In this document: piece by piece, positions 43,505-51,785 of the stretch
Position numbering within the stretch: the stretch's first letter is position 1
How the letters are laid out: each line of letters starts with the position of its first letter
DNA from: CAYTBN01 sp964436045
GTDB taxonomy: Bacteria; Myxococcota_A; UBA796; UBA9615; CAYRNR01
Reading direction: 5' to 3'
Length of the DNA: 64,000 nt
Assembly (NCBI GenBank): GCA_964436045.1
Contig: CAYTBN010000024.1
Coordinates: 28,904 to 92,903 of the forward strand
The notes under the pieces: model-generated
Told to the model about the DNA's origin: nothing
Databases searched by the model: none
Seen by the model: only the letters and a program-made list of their open reading frames with translations
Made by a program: the position numbers and the translations under genes

Positions 43505-44731
43505 CTACCAGGCCTCGCCCCGATCCCGTTCGAGATAGGTACCGATGGAGCGGGCCAGCACATCCGCGATCTCGGCGGCTCGCTCGGGCCACGGCCTGAC
43601 CGGCTCGGAGCGGCCGTCCATCTCCCACAGCAGGTCCTTTCGAACCTCGATCGCCAGCGAGCTGAGCCGGGCGGGTGAGCGCCGGTACCGGCTGATGATG
43701 TCGTGTTCGTCCTGTCGCATGAAACGGACGATGGACGCGTAGGCCTTCACGGCGCGGTGGTAGAGGATCTCGTCCTGTTCGGGCGGAAAACGGTACTGGT
43801 GGATGTACCCCCGCAGCGCGCCGCACTCCACGGAGCGGAGGTTGGTGTCCTGGAGCATCGCCCAGATCCGCTTGTACTCCGGCTCCTCGGCCGTCTCCGG
43901 CCGGGCTTCCTCGAACAGCCGCCGCAGGAAGTCGAAGAACGACCACACCTGGGAGCGGACCTCCAGACTGCCCTCGGGCAGGGAGTAGGGGTAGTTGGGC
44001 TCCACGAAGATCCCGGTCTTCTGGAGCGTCAGCGAGATCCGGTCGCGCAACACCGGGTCGGCGGTGAACTCCCCCAGCTTCTCCGGATACAGCTCGTCGA
44101 AGGCCGCCACCGGTCCGCCGTAGTGGCGGTACATCCCGTGGGAGCGGGTGATCACGCTCATCTCCGGGCGGATGGCCCCCGTGTCCCGGTCCCGGTCGTC
44201 GTAGGTGTGGATTGCGATCTTGATGTGCTTGGTGGAGATCGCGTTTTCGAGGTTGTCGGAGATCCGGTCGTAGTACAGCTCCAGCAGGTCCCGCTTCTGG
44301 CGCGGGCCCAGCAGCTGGGAGAAGGGTCGGTCGATGGCGTAGCGCTGCATGTGGTCGGCGCCCAGCGCGGTGGAGCCGGGGAAGCGGCCGAAGTCCAGCA
44401 GCCCGCGGGCGATGTTGACCCGGTGGTACCCCCCCAGTCCCAGCCGGGCGGACAGCTCGGACGCGACCATCTCGGCGCCCCAGTCCCGCTCGGCCACGTA
44501 GGTGTCCCACCACGCGGAGCGGGGGATCTCGTTGCCGTCGCGGTCGACCAGGAATTCGGGTGGCAGGTAGTTGCCGTCGTGGATCACGTCGACCAGCACA
44601 CGGTCCCGGTCGCGCGCCCGCAGCTTGCGGGACGGCCGCTCCTCGCAGGGGGCCACCTCGACGTATTCCGCTGGCTCCACGGGCTCGATCAGCGGCGTGA
44701 TCTGGCGGCGGCTGGTGCGGGAGCGACTCAT
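43505..44731 (-). CDS. N-formylglutamate amidohydrolase-like protein
   Basis: This 408-residue cytoplasmic protein shows the FGase-like pattern DVIHDGNYLPPEF near residue 50, RGLLDFGRFPG near 110 (usual NRxxxDxxR position), and KIAIHTYDD and SVITRSHG later. These histidines and acids would bind Zn. The family cleaves N-formylglutamate or related N-acyl amino acids. The C-terminal 130 residues exceed the usual FGase length and are unassigned. Its ATG overlaps the SDR stop by 4 bases, so it is the last gene of the operon running from 47374. Confidence 0.6.
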   Translation of the reverse strand: MSRSRTSRRQITPLIEPVEPAEYVEVAPCEERPSRKLRARDRDRVLVDVIHDGNYLPPEFLVDRDGNEIPRSAWWDTYVAERDWGAEMVASELSARLGLGGYHRVNIARGLLDFGRFPGSTALGADHMQRYAIDRPFSQLLGPRQKRDLLELYYDRISDNLENAISTKHIKIAIHTYDDRDRDTGAIRPEMSVITRSHGMYRHYGGPVAAFDELYPEKLGEFTADPVLRDRISLTLQKTGIFVEPNYPYSLPEGSLEVRSQVWSFFDFLRRLFEEARPETAEEPEYKRIWAMLQDTNLRSVECGALRGYIHQYRFPPEQDEILYHRAVKAYASIVRFMRQDEHDIISRYRRSPARLSSLAIEVRKDLLWEMDGRSEPVRPWPERAAEIADVLARSIGTYLERDRGEAW

Positions 44732-45492
44732 TTATAGGGGTTGAACCAGCGGATGACGGTTGCCGCCCAGCGGGGTGGGAAGACGCCGGCGCCCAGGCCG
44801 GCCATGCGGGCCAGGAAGCCGGGGAGGGAGAGCCAGCGCCGGCCGCGGGCGTGACGCAGTGCGGTGGCCGCGACGCGCCGAGGAGTGGCGGACAGCAGGG
44901 GAGGGGCCCTCTTCTTGCCCTCGGTGGCCATGCTCCAGAACTCGGTCTCGACCGGTCCAGGACAGACCGCGACAGCCCGGACACCGCGCGGTGCCAGTTC
45001 GGCCGCCAGCGCGACCGTGTACTGGATCACGAAGGCCTTGGACGCCGCGTAGACCGCGAAGCCGGGGATGGGATAAAAACCTGCGGACGACGCGACCTGG
45101 ACGATCCGGGCGCCCTCGCGCATGTGATCCAGTGCCGCCCAGGTCAGCTGGACCGGGGCCCGCACGTTGACGTCGATCATGCCCAGCTGCGAGGCCGGAT
45201 CCGACTCGTCGAAGGGCCCGGACACGGCAAATCCAGCGTTGTTGATCAGCCAGCGAACGTCCGCTCCAGCCTCGGCGATCCGATCGGCCAGCTCGGTCAC
45301 GGCGGGGGCATCCTCCAGGTCCATCGGGATCGGCAGCCCGCGGGCGCCCGTCAGGGAATCGGCCAGGTCGTCGAGCAGGTCTGCGCGGCGGGCGACGAGC
45401 CAGATCTCGTCGACGTCCGGATCGTGCTGGAGCTGGCGGGCGAACTCCTCGCCAAGGCCCGACGACGCCCCCGTGATCACTGCAATGCCCAT
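44728..45492 (-). CDS. short-chain dehydrogenase/reductase (SDR)
   Basis: This 254-residue classical SDR has the cofactor motif TGASSGLG (7-14), NNAG (84-87), Ser135/Ser136 and the catalytic Tyr148-x-x-x-Lys152 (YAASK). It reduces or oxidises an alcohol/ketone with NAD(P). The C-terminal hydrophobic end (LARMAGLGAGVFPPRW) resembles membrane-associating DltE/YqjQ-type SDRs. It lies in the minus-strand operon between the PHP gene (3-base gap) and the FGase-like gene (4-base overlap). Confidence 0.88.
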   Translation of the reverse strand: MGIAVITGASSGLGEEFARQLQHDPDVDEIWLVARRADLLDDLADSLTGARGLPIPMDLEDAPAVTELADRIAEAGADVRWLINNAGFAVSGPFDESDPASQLGMIDVNVRAPVQLTWAALDHMREGARIVQVASSAGFYPIPGFAVYAASKAFVIQYTVALAAELAPRGVRAVAVCPGPVETEFWSMATEGKKRAPPLLSATPRRVAATALRHARGRRWLSLPGFLARMAGLGAGVFPPRWAATVIRWFNPYK

Positions 45493-45495
45493 GGC

Positions 45496-46239
45496 TCAGC
45501 CCCGCTCCCCGGCCGCCGCCCGCCGCTGGGCGCGTCCGGTCTCCAGGAACGCCTCGAGGGCGTCTGCGTCGTTGTTCACCGCGATCTCGAGATCCAGGTC
45601 GGCTCGCCGGAACACGTCCTGGATCGCGTCGTCGCCACCCACCTCGTGGAAGACGTGGGCGTCCGAGTTGGTGAGCAGCGACACCCCTGCCAGCACCGCG
45701 CGGCCGAGGACTTCGGCGGTGCGGGAGGGATCGGACTTGCCGTATCGGTGGCCGCAGTCGTTGACCTCGAAGGCCACGTCGAGCCGCGCCATGGCCGGTA
45801 GCAGGCGCGAGAACTGCAACGGGTGGGTGTGCTGGGTCGGGTGGGCGACCGCGTCGATCCAGGGGTTGCGCTCGAGTGCGGCCATCAGCGCTGCGGTGTT
45901 GGCCGCCGGGTCGTCGCTCTGGAAGCAATCCTCGACCGGGTGCAAGCCCACGGCCACATAGTCGAAACTCCCGAGCAGCTCCGCCGGCATGTCCACAGTG
46001 CCGTCTTCATCGACAACGTTGAGCTCGATGCCCTTGTAGACCCGCACGCCCTCGACCACGTCGGGGAATCGCTTGACCAGGATGTGGAACTGCCAGCGGT
46101 TGCCGTGGAAGGCGAGGGCGTGATCGGTGATCGCCACGCTGCGCATTCCCAGCGCCCGGGCGCGGCTGACGATCTCGCCGTAGGTCATCGTCCCGCACTG
46201 GGAGCGAATGCTGTGGACGTGGAGATCGTTGACGAGCAT
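45496..46239 (-). CDS. PHP-domain phosphoesterase, YcdX-like
   Basis: This 247-residue protein opens with the PHP metal-binding motif DLHVHS (His7 and His9). It also contains ITDHA, GIELNV, VAHPTQHTH, FEVND and LTNSDAH, the ordered metal ligands of the PHP fold that bind a tri-nuclear centre. Length and motifs fit the YcdX/histidinol-phosphatase-like branch. The substrate is unknown. It sits 13 bases downstream of the alanine-dehydrogenase-like gene in the same operon. Confidence 0.85.
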   Translation of the reverse strand: MLVNDLHVHSIRSQCGTMTYGEIVSRARALGMRSVAITDHALAFHGNRWQFHILVKRFPDVVEGVRVYKGIELNVVDEDGTVDMPAELLGSFDYVAVGLHPVEDCFQSDDPAANTAALMAALERNPWIDAVAHPTQHTHPLQFSRLLPAMARLDVAFEVNDCGHRYGKSDPSRTAEVLGRAVLAGVSLLTNSDAHVFHEVGGDDAIQDVFRRADLDLEIAVNNDADALEAFLETGRAQRRAAAGERG

Positions 46240-46252
46240 GCGGGGTTGCGCC

Positions 46253-47374
46253 TCAGCGTTCCAGGCCGAGTACCATCTCGGCCCGCACGGCGGTGACGCC
46301 GTACCAGTCCGCCGCGACGTCGTCGACGACGTGGCCCTCGATGGTCTTCAGGCCTCGCCGTAGCTGGGCGTCGACCCGCAGCGCGTCCCGGACTCCCAGT
46401 TCGCAGATGCGGTCCAGGTAGGGGATCAGCGCGTTGGCCAGCGCGGTGGTCGAGGACCGCGCCACCGACGACGGCACGTTGGGTACGCAGAAGTGCGGGA
46501 TCCCCTCGGTCAGATGGATCGGTTCGTCGAAGGTCGTCGGCCGCGAGGTCTCGATGGCGCCCGGATCGTCGGACGCCAGATCGACCAGCAGCGCGCGGGG
46601 CTTCATGGTCCGGACCACGTCGACGGTGACCAGATGTCCGTCCTGGTCCTTGGGCCAGGGGTAGGTGTTGACCAGGATGTCGGCCTCGCGGGCCGCCCGG
46701 GCGATCTCCGCCGGATGGGCGACCAGTGTACGGATCCCCGGGACCCGGTGGACCGCCAGTCTCAGCCGTTCGGGATCCGGATCGAGCAGGGCCACGTCCG
46801 CGCCCAGGGAGGCGGCGGTCCGGGCAGCGTGATAGGCTATCGGGTTGGTGCCCAGGATCCGGACCGCCGTCGGTGCGATGCCCGCGACCCCGCCGGGCAG
46901 CTTGCCCCGGCCAGCGCCCGTGGAGGTGGCGTGGGTGAACGCCAGGAGCATGCCCATCGTCCCCGCGATCGCCAGCATCGGCTCCAGGATCGGCCGCCGA
47001 TCGGCGTCGTCGGCCACGGCCTCGAAGGCGATGGCGGTCATCTGGCGCTCGATCAGCCCCGACATCAACTCCCGGTTGCCCGCCACGTGCAGGTATCCGA
47101 ACAGCGTGAGTCCGTCGTGGAAGTGATCGAACTCCTCGGGCTGGGGCTCCTTGACCTTGACCAGCAGGTGGGAGTTGCGCCACACCTCGGCCGCGTCGCC
47201 GACGATGCGCGCGCCGACGGCCTCGTAGCGCTTGTCGTCGAAGCGGGCGCCGGCACCCGAGCCGCTCTCGACCAGAACCTCGTGCCCCGCCGCGATCAGC
47301 CGGCGGACGACCGCGGGGGTCAGAGCCACCCGGACCTCGCCGCGCTTGATCTCCTTGACCATCCCCACGCGCAT
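46253..47374 (-). CDS. alanine dehydrogenase/transhydrogenase-family protein with altered dinucleotide motif
   Basis: This 373-residue protein has the alanine-dehydrogenase length and active site: Arg15 (EVRVALTP), Lys75 (VKVKEP), His96 (YLHVAG) and Asp270 (LASDDPG) line up with the residues of characterised Ald. However, the Rossmann loop, normally GxGxxG, reads Gly175-Thr-Asn-Pro-Ile-Ala180, so two of the three glycines are lost. NAD binding may be changed or the reaction may differ. It is the first gene of a four-gene minus-strand operon with PHP, SDR and FGase-like proteins. ATG 47374 is chosen on homology. Confidence 0.78.
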   Translation of the reverse strand: MRVGMVKEIKRGEVRVALTPAVVRRLIAAGHEVLVESGSGAGARFDDKRYEAVGARIVGDAAEVWRNSHLLVKVKEPQPEEFDHFHDGLTLFGYLHVAGNRELMSGLIERQMTAIAFEAVADDADRRPILEPMLAIAGTMGMLLAFTHATSTGAGRGKLPGGVAGIAPTAVRILGTNPIAYHAARTAASLGADVALLDPDPERLRLAVHRVPGIRTLVAHPAEIARAAREADILVNTYPWPKDQDGHLVTVDVVRTMKPRALLVDLASDDPGAIETSRPTTFDEPIHLTEGIPHFCVPNVPSSVARSSTTALANALIPYLDRICELGVRDALRVDAQLRRGLKTIEGHVVDDVAADWYGVTAVRAEMVLGLER

Positions 47375-47486
47375 GGCTTTCGCCCTCCTCGCGCCAGCTA
47401 TCACCCGATGCGTCCCACACGGGACCTGCGGTAGGGTAGCAGAGGAATCCACCGCGGTGGAGACAAGCGGGCGAGGAGAGATCCCC

Positions 47487-48347
47487 ATGACCCACGGCGG
47501 TCAGAGCCGTCCTCCGGACTTCGGAAAGCGCCCGGAGGTCTGGCGGCAAACCCTCGTCGAGGCGCTGGACCGGAGGGATCACCGGGCGGTGAGCCGGGCG
47601 CTGGCCTCGCTGCGCGCGGAGATCAGGGCCCAGGACGAGGAGGTCGACGACCTGGAACCGGAGGCCGGGCTGGACCGGCTGGTCGAGCAGGCCCGGAGGT
47701 TGCTCGGCGCCGAACCCACCGTCGCCGAACGGCTGGAGCAGGAGCTGTCGCGGGAGCGCGCGCTGTGGGCGACATTCCGCAAGCGCTACCGCGACACCTT
47801 CGTACCCGACGACCTCCAGCCCTTCCTCGACAGTTGTGCGGCCTTCGTGAGCCCGGCGAGCGACGGCGTGCAGTTCGACGGCTGCGACAAGTACACCGGC
47901 CGTGCCGACGGACGCGCCCGCCAGGCGGTGACACTCTTTCGAAAGAGAGGCGAGCCCATCGAGGACCTGACCCCTGCCAACTTCTTCGCCCGCTACGTGC
48001 CCGCCGACGGCCGGCTGACCGTCGAGCGTTGTTATCGGACCTTCCTGCCCCGTGGTGCAGGCGAGGTCATCATCCACGAGCAGCTCGCCTCACTGGTCGA
48101 CCCATCCGCGATCCTGCGCGAACTGGCCTTCGACAACGTCCAGAACCGGGCCACCTACGACGCCCATGTGGTCCACGACGAGGAGGGCCCGGCGCTGCGC
48201 CAGGGGGTGGCCTGGGACGAGTCGCCGTTGGGTCGGCTCGCCGGACGCGTCCTGGCGCGCTCGGGGTTCGCCGTGGAGCGGGCGTTGCCCCGGCTGGACG
48301 GCTTCGGTTTCCTGGATCTGGGGCTGGTCGTCCGTCCCGGAGCGTGA
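47487..48347 (+). CDS. hypothetical protein
   Basis: This 286-residue soluble protein has no signal peptide. The N-terminal third (about 15-110) is charged and helical and may form a coiled coil (EALDRRDHRAVSRALASLRA, LEQELSRERALW). The remainder is alpha/beta with four cysteines (DSCAAF, GCDKY, ERCYRT) and no motif I recognise. ATG 47487 follows a GAGGAGAG site; the frame is open upstream but that part reads as antisense of the Ald-like gene. Divergent from that operon with a 112-base spacer. Confidence 0.65.
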   Translation: MTHGGQSRPPDFGKRPEVWRQTLVEALDRRDHRAVSRALASLRAEIRAQDEEVDDLEPEAGLDRLVEQARRLLGAEPTVAERLEQELSRERALWATFRKRYRDTFVPDDLQPFLDSCAAFVSPASDGVQFDGCDKYTGRADGRARQAVTLFRKRGEPIEDLTPANFFARYVPADGRLTVERCYRTFLPRGAGEVIIHEQLASLVDPSAILRELAFDNVQNRATYDAHVVHDEEGPALRQGVAWDESPLGRLAGRVLARSGFAVERALPRLDGFGFLDLGLVVRPGA

Positions 48348-48354
48348 GGCGCTC

Positions 48355-49707
48355 CTACTGGACGGCCATCGCCGTGGCGGCAACCCCCGCCAGCGCGGGA
48401 TCCGCGGACGTGGTCGCCGTCACCAGGTCGCGTACCAGTGGGCGGATCTCGCCGTTGGCGAAGGCCTGGGTCGGGGTGATCTCCAGCGGGTATTGCAGGT
48501 AGAGCAGCACCACACCGCTGGCCAGGTCCTCGTCCGCCTCGAGCACGATCAGCAGCTCGTCCAGCTCCTCGTCCAGCCGGTCCAGGTTGACCGTGCGGAA
48601 CCAGCCGTTGCCGAGTTGGGTCGCCTGGAATCCGAGGGAGCCGCCCTCGATCTCCACCCCCAGATCGAAGGGACAGCTCACCGAAGGCGAGGTGGTGCTC
48701 AGCGATAGGTTCTGGATCACGCAGACCGGGATCTGGTAGGCGTCCGGCCCGTCGGGCTCGGCGAACAGCCCCAGGAAGAGGTCGGGATCGTCGTCGTCTG
48801 CGCCAAAGTAGCCCAGGGCCACCGACGAGGCCTCCAGGTCGTCCAGGCCGAAGACCAGATCCGGGTGCGCCAGCTGGCCGTCCCCGGTTGCCCGGGCCGC
48901 GAAGCACTGGGTCGTGTGGTCGCGGCCGCGGCACATCAGCCAGTCTGCCATCCCGTCGTCGTCCAGATCGAGGAGGGTCGCCGAATCGGCCAGCCGCCCC
49001 CCGCCGCCCATCAGGTCGAGGATCGTCCAGTCGACGGGTAGCTCGACCTGGGTGAAGCCGGCGGCGCCATCGTTCTGCCACACGATGCCCGACAGGGTCT
49101 GGGTGCTGAGGGTGACCAGGTCCAGGTCCCCGTCCCCGTCCACGTCACCCACGCCGCGCAGGATCTGCTCGGCGTGGGGTGGCGTGAACAGCTCGCTCCC
49201 TTCGAAGTTCTCGTCGCAGTCGATGGTGTACATCGACACGGTCCCCGTGTTCGACGACTGCAGCGCCACGTCGATCAATCCATCCCCGTCCAGGTCGCCC
49301 ATCAACAGAGCCGCCGCCTCGTCGCCTGCCGCCAGACCCGGGTCGAAATCCTCCGCGTCCTGGGGCTGGCCGCCGGAGGTGAACGGGTAGCGCAGGGGAT
49401 CGTCGCCAGCCTGCCCCACGGCCAGGTAGGGTGTGGTCCGGCTGGTGTACTCGTCGATCGCGCCGTTGCAGTTGTCGTCCCGGTCGTTGCAGGCCTCGGC
49501 GGCGCCGGGGTGGATCGTGGGATCGGTGTCGTCACAGTCCGACTGAAACTCCCAGCCGTCACCGTCGGCGTCCTTGGTCGGCGGGTTGCCCGGATTGCAG
49601 GCAAATCCATAGGGTGGCAGCGAGTCGGCGCCCGCGTCGTTACAGGCGCACCAGGCGCACAGCGATAGCAGCAGCGACCAGCGCGCGACCCGGGAGCCCT
49701 CGAGCAT
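48355..49707 (-). CDS. FG-GAP/VCBS-repeat lipoprotein with MopE-like metal-binding motif
   Basis: This 450-residue secreted protein has a Cys-rich signal region (SLCAWCAC, lipidation probably at Cys20 or Cys22). Residues 73-86 are CNDRDDNCNGAIDE, the deltaproteobacterial metal-binding motif, preceded by a DADGDGW...DCDDTDPTIHPGA segment. Then come calcium-binding FG-GAP-like repeats (GDLDGDGLIDVA, GDVDGDGDLDLV, LDLDDDGMADWL) of an integrin-type propeller. It is probably a Ca-stabilised adhesin-like surface protein. It ends 7 bases from the convergent hypothetical gene. Confidence 0.82.
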   Translation of the reverse strand: MLEGSRVARWSLLLSLCAWCACNDAGADSLPPYGFACNPGNPPTKDADGDGWEFQSDCDDTDPTIHPGAAEACNDRDDNCNGAIDEYTSRTTPYLAVGQAGDDPLRYPFTSGGQPQDAEDFDPGLAAGDEAAALLMGDLDGDGLIDVALQSSNTGTVSMYTIDCDENFEGSELFTPPHAEQILRGVGDVDGDGDLDLVTLSTQTLSGIVWQNDGAAGFTQVELPVDWTILDLMGGGGRLADSATLLDLDDDGMADWLMCRGRDHTTQCFAARATGDGQLAHPDLVFGLDDLEASSVALGYFGADDDDPDLFLGLFAEPDGPDAYQIPVCVIQNLSLSTTSPSVSCPFDLGVEIEGGSLGFQATQLGNGWFRTVNLDRLDEELDELLIVLEADEDLASGVVLLYLQYPLEITPTQAFANGEIRPLVRDLVTATTSADPALAGVAATAMAVQ

Positions 49708-49741
49708 CGCTAGAGCATACAGGCTGGCGGGGAGAGGGTCA

Positions 49742-49775
49742 CACCGGGCCCGCCCGGGGGAGAGCGGGCCCGGTG
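49742..49775 (-). terminator. strong hairpin downstream of the large acyl-CoA dehydrogenase gene
   Basis: A perfect 12-bp GC-rich inverted repeat (49742-49753 with 49764-49775, 10-base loop) begins 16 bases after the dehydrogenase stop. No T-run follows on the minus strand. It may end or protect the transcript before the lipoprotein gene at 49707. Confidence 0.45.
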
Positions 49776-49790
49776 AGGCGCGACAGGCTC

Positions 49791-51623
49791 CTAGAGCTTG
49801 ACCTCGATGGCGGCCTTGTGGCCGTCGGTGATGGAGGCCGCAGCGGCGTGGACTGCCGGCAGCAGCTCGTGGATGAAGAACTTCGCGGTCTGGACCTTGT
49901 TGAAGTAGAACCGCGCGCCTTCGTTCTGAGCGCAGCAGGTGTCCACGTCCAGGCCGGAGTCTGCCACCAGCGCATCCAGCTTTCGCTGTGCGATGGCCGC
50001 CTGTTCCAGCATCAGCACGCCGTAGGTCGTGTCGCCGAACATCGCCAGGTAGGGGGTGGCGTTGAGCACCGGGGTCAGCATGTCGCCCATCTGCCCCGCC
50101 ATGCCCAGGCGCATCGTGGTCTCGGCCAGCGCGGTCTGCGCCTTCTCCACCAGCGCCACCTCGTCGGCCAGGCTGCCGATCTCCTTGGCCTTGCCGATCA
50201 GCTCGGTCGCCTCGCCCATGAAGCCCAGGAACAGCATCCCCGACTTCTGGGGCAGCTTGCGGCCGATCAGGTCCAGGGCCTGGATCCCGTTGGCGCCCTC
50301 GTAGATCGACAGGATCTTGGTATCGCGGGCGTACTGCTCCAGGGGGTACTCGCCGCAGTAGCCGTAGCCGCCGAGCACCTGCATGCCGGTCACGCAGACG
50401 TCGAAGGCGCGGTCAGAGTTGTGGGCCTTGACCACCGGGGTCAGCAGGTCCAGGAAACCGTGGAACTTGTCGCCTTCGTCGCTGTTCATCGCCAGATCGT
50501 CGTAATAGGCGATGCGATAAGTCAGCGCACGCATGGCCTCGACCTTGGCCTTCATCAACATCAGGTTCCGGCGGATGTCCGGATGCTCGATGATCGCGAC
50601 GCGCTCGGCGTTGGGGTCCTTCATCTTGTCGAAGGCGACCCCCTGGACCCGCTCCTTGGAGTAGGCCAGCGCCGCCTGGTACGCCGCCGCACCCACGGCC
50701 ATCGACTGCACCCCGACGGCGTTTCGGGCCTCGTTCATCATGTGGAACATGATCCGGATGCCATCGCCCTCGTTGCCGATCAGGAAGCCTTCGCAGGCGC
50801 CCTCGGTGCCGAAGTTGAGCAGACAGGTGGAGCAGGCGTGGATGCCCATCTTGTGCTCGACGCTGCCGCAGGTGACGTCGTTGGGCTCGCCGAGGTTGCC
50901 GCTGTCGTCGAAGCGGACCTTGGGGACCAGGAACAGGCTGAGCCCCTTGACCCCCGCCGGAGCGTCCGGCGTGCGGGCCAGCACCAGGTGGATGATGTTC
51001 TCGGTGACGTCCTGGTCGCCGCCGCTGATGAACAGCTTGGTGCCCTCGATGTCGTAGGTCTTGCCGTCGCCTTTGGGCGTGGCGATGGTGCGGCTGTCGC
51101 CGATGGCGGTCCCGGCGCCGGGCTCGGTCAGGCACATGGTGCCCGCCCACTGGCCGGACAGCATGATCGGCACGATCAGATCCCGGATGTTGTCACCGCA
51201 GAAGTGCTGGATCAAGTCAGCCGCAGCCGCGGTCAGGCCGGGGTAGATCAGGAACGCCAGGTTGGCGCCGCAGAACATATCGGTGGTGGCGAGGTTCATC
51301 ATCCGGGGCAGGCCCTGGCCGCCGACCTCGATGTCGGCGCTCGGGGAGATCCAGCCCCCCTCACAGTACTGCCAGTAGACATCCGCCAGCCCCGGCGGCG
51401 TGACGACGACCCCGTCCTCGAGCTCGCAACCGACCTTGTCCCACTCGGCATTGGCCGGCGCCAACACGTTGACGGCGAACTTGCGGGCCTCCTCGAGGAC
51501 CATGTCGTACAGCTCGCGGTTGTACTCGGCGTACCTGGGGAAGCCGGACAGCCCCTCGAGATCGAGCACCTCGTATAAGTTGAACTGAATGTCCCGCATG
51601 TCGATGGTGAGACCCTCTGGCAT
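49791..51623 (-). CDS. acyl-CoA dehydrogenase, long form with C-terminal extension
   Basis: This 610-residue flavoenzyme belongs to the larger acyl-CoA dehydrogenase group (about 600 residues) with an extra C-terminal helical domain (from about 465). Landmarks are the N-terminal helix MRDIQFNLYEVL typical of this group, MCLTEPGAGT, and the catalytic Glu442 in IYEGANGIQ. Members handle long-chain acyl-CoAs or related substrates. ATG 51623 has an AGGAGGG site. The upstream region carries two operator-like inverted repeats flanking a promoter-like sequence, so the gene is probably under a TetR-type fatty-acid-responsive repressor. Confidence 0.92.
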   Translation of the reverse strand: MPEGLTIDMRDIQFNLYEVLDLEGLSGFPRYAEYNRELYDMVLEEARKFAVNVLAPANAEWDKVGCELEDGVVVTPPGLADVYWQYCEGGWISPSADIEVGGQGLPRMMNLATTDMFCGANLAFLIYPGLTAAAADLIQHFCGDNIRDLIVPIMLSGQWAGTMCLTEPGAGTAIGDSRTIATPKGDGKTYDIEGTKLFISGGDQDVTENIIHLVLARTPDAPAGVKGLSLFLVPKVRFDDSGNLGEPNDVTCGSVEHKMGIHACSTCLLNFGTEGACEGFLIGNEGDGIRIMFHMMNEARNAVGVQSMAVGAAAYQAALAYSKERVQGVAFDKMKDPNAERVAIIEHPDIRRNLMLMKAKVEAMRALTYRIAYYDDLAMNSDEGDKFHGFLDLLTPVVKAHNSDRAFDVCVTGMQVLGGYGYCGEYPLEQYARDTKILSIYEGANGIQALDLIGRKLPQKSGMLFLGFMGEATELIGKAKEIGSLADEVALVEKAQTALAETTMRLGMAGQMGDMLTPVLNATPYLAMFGDTTYGVLMLEQAAIAQRKLDALVADSGLDVDTCCAQNEGARFYFNKVQTAKFFIHELLPAVHAAAASITDGHKAAIEVKL

Positions 51624-51641
51624 ATCGTGCCCTCCTGTGGG

Positions 51642-51659
51642 TGAATGAGCCTTCAGTCA
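51642..51659. promoter_or_regulatory. imperfect operator-like inverted repeat, downstream of candidate -10
   Basis: TGAATGA (51642-51648) and TCAGTCA (51653-51659) form an inverted repeat with one mismatch and a 4-base centre. It lies 19 bases upstream of the dehydrogenase ATG. It shares the TGAATGA half-site with the perfect palindrome at 51701-51720. Confidence 0.5.
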
Positions 51660-51666
51660 GCGAGAT

Positions 51667-51695
51667 AGTCTAGTCGCTTCGCAGGCCGTTGGAAA
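51667..51695 (-). promoter_or_regulatory. candidate promoter of the large acyl-CoA dehydrogenase gene
   Basis: Read on the minus strand, TTTCCA (51695-51690) and TAGACT (51672-51667) are spaced by 17 bases. They sit between the two operator-like repeats. Box quality is moderate; the placement makes it credible. Confidence 0.4.
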
Positions 51696-51700
51696 GGGCT

Positions 51701-51720
51701 GAATGAATGCTCATTCATTC
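51701..51720. promoter_or_regulatory. perfect palindromic operator (TetR-type)
   Basis: GAATGAATG and CATTCATTC form a perfect 9+2+9 palindrome, immediately upstream of the candidate -35 box of the dehydrogenase and 66 bases upstream of the methylase ATG. TGAATGA/TCATTCA half-sites are typical for TetR-family regulators of fatty-acid degradation (PsrA/FadR-like). No such regulator is encoded in the window. Confidence 0.65.
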
Positions 51721-51785
51721 GCTCCCGGGAAGGCGACCGCTCCGCCGACCTCGATCGGGGACGCCCCCCGTAGTAGCCTGACTTC

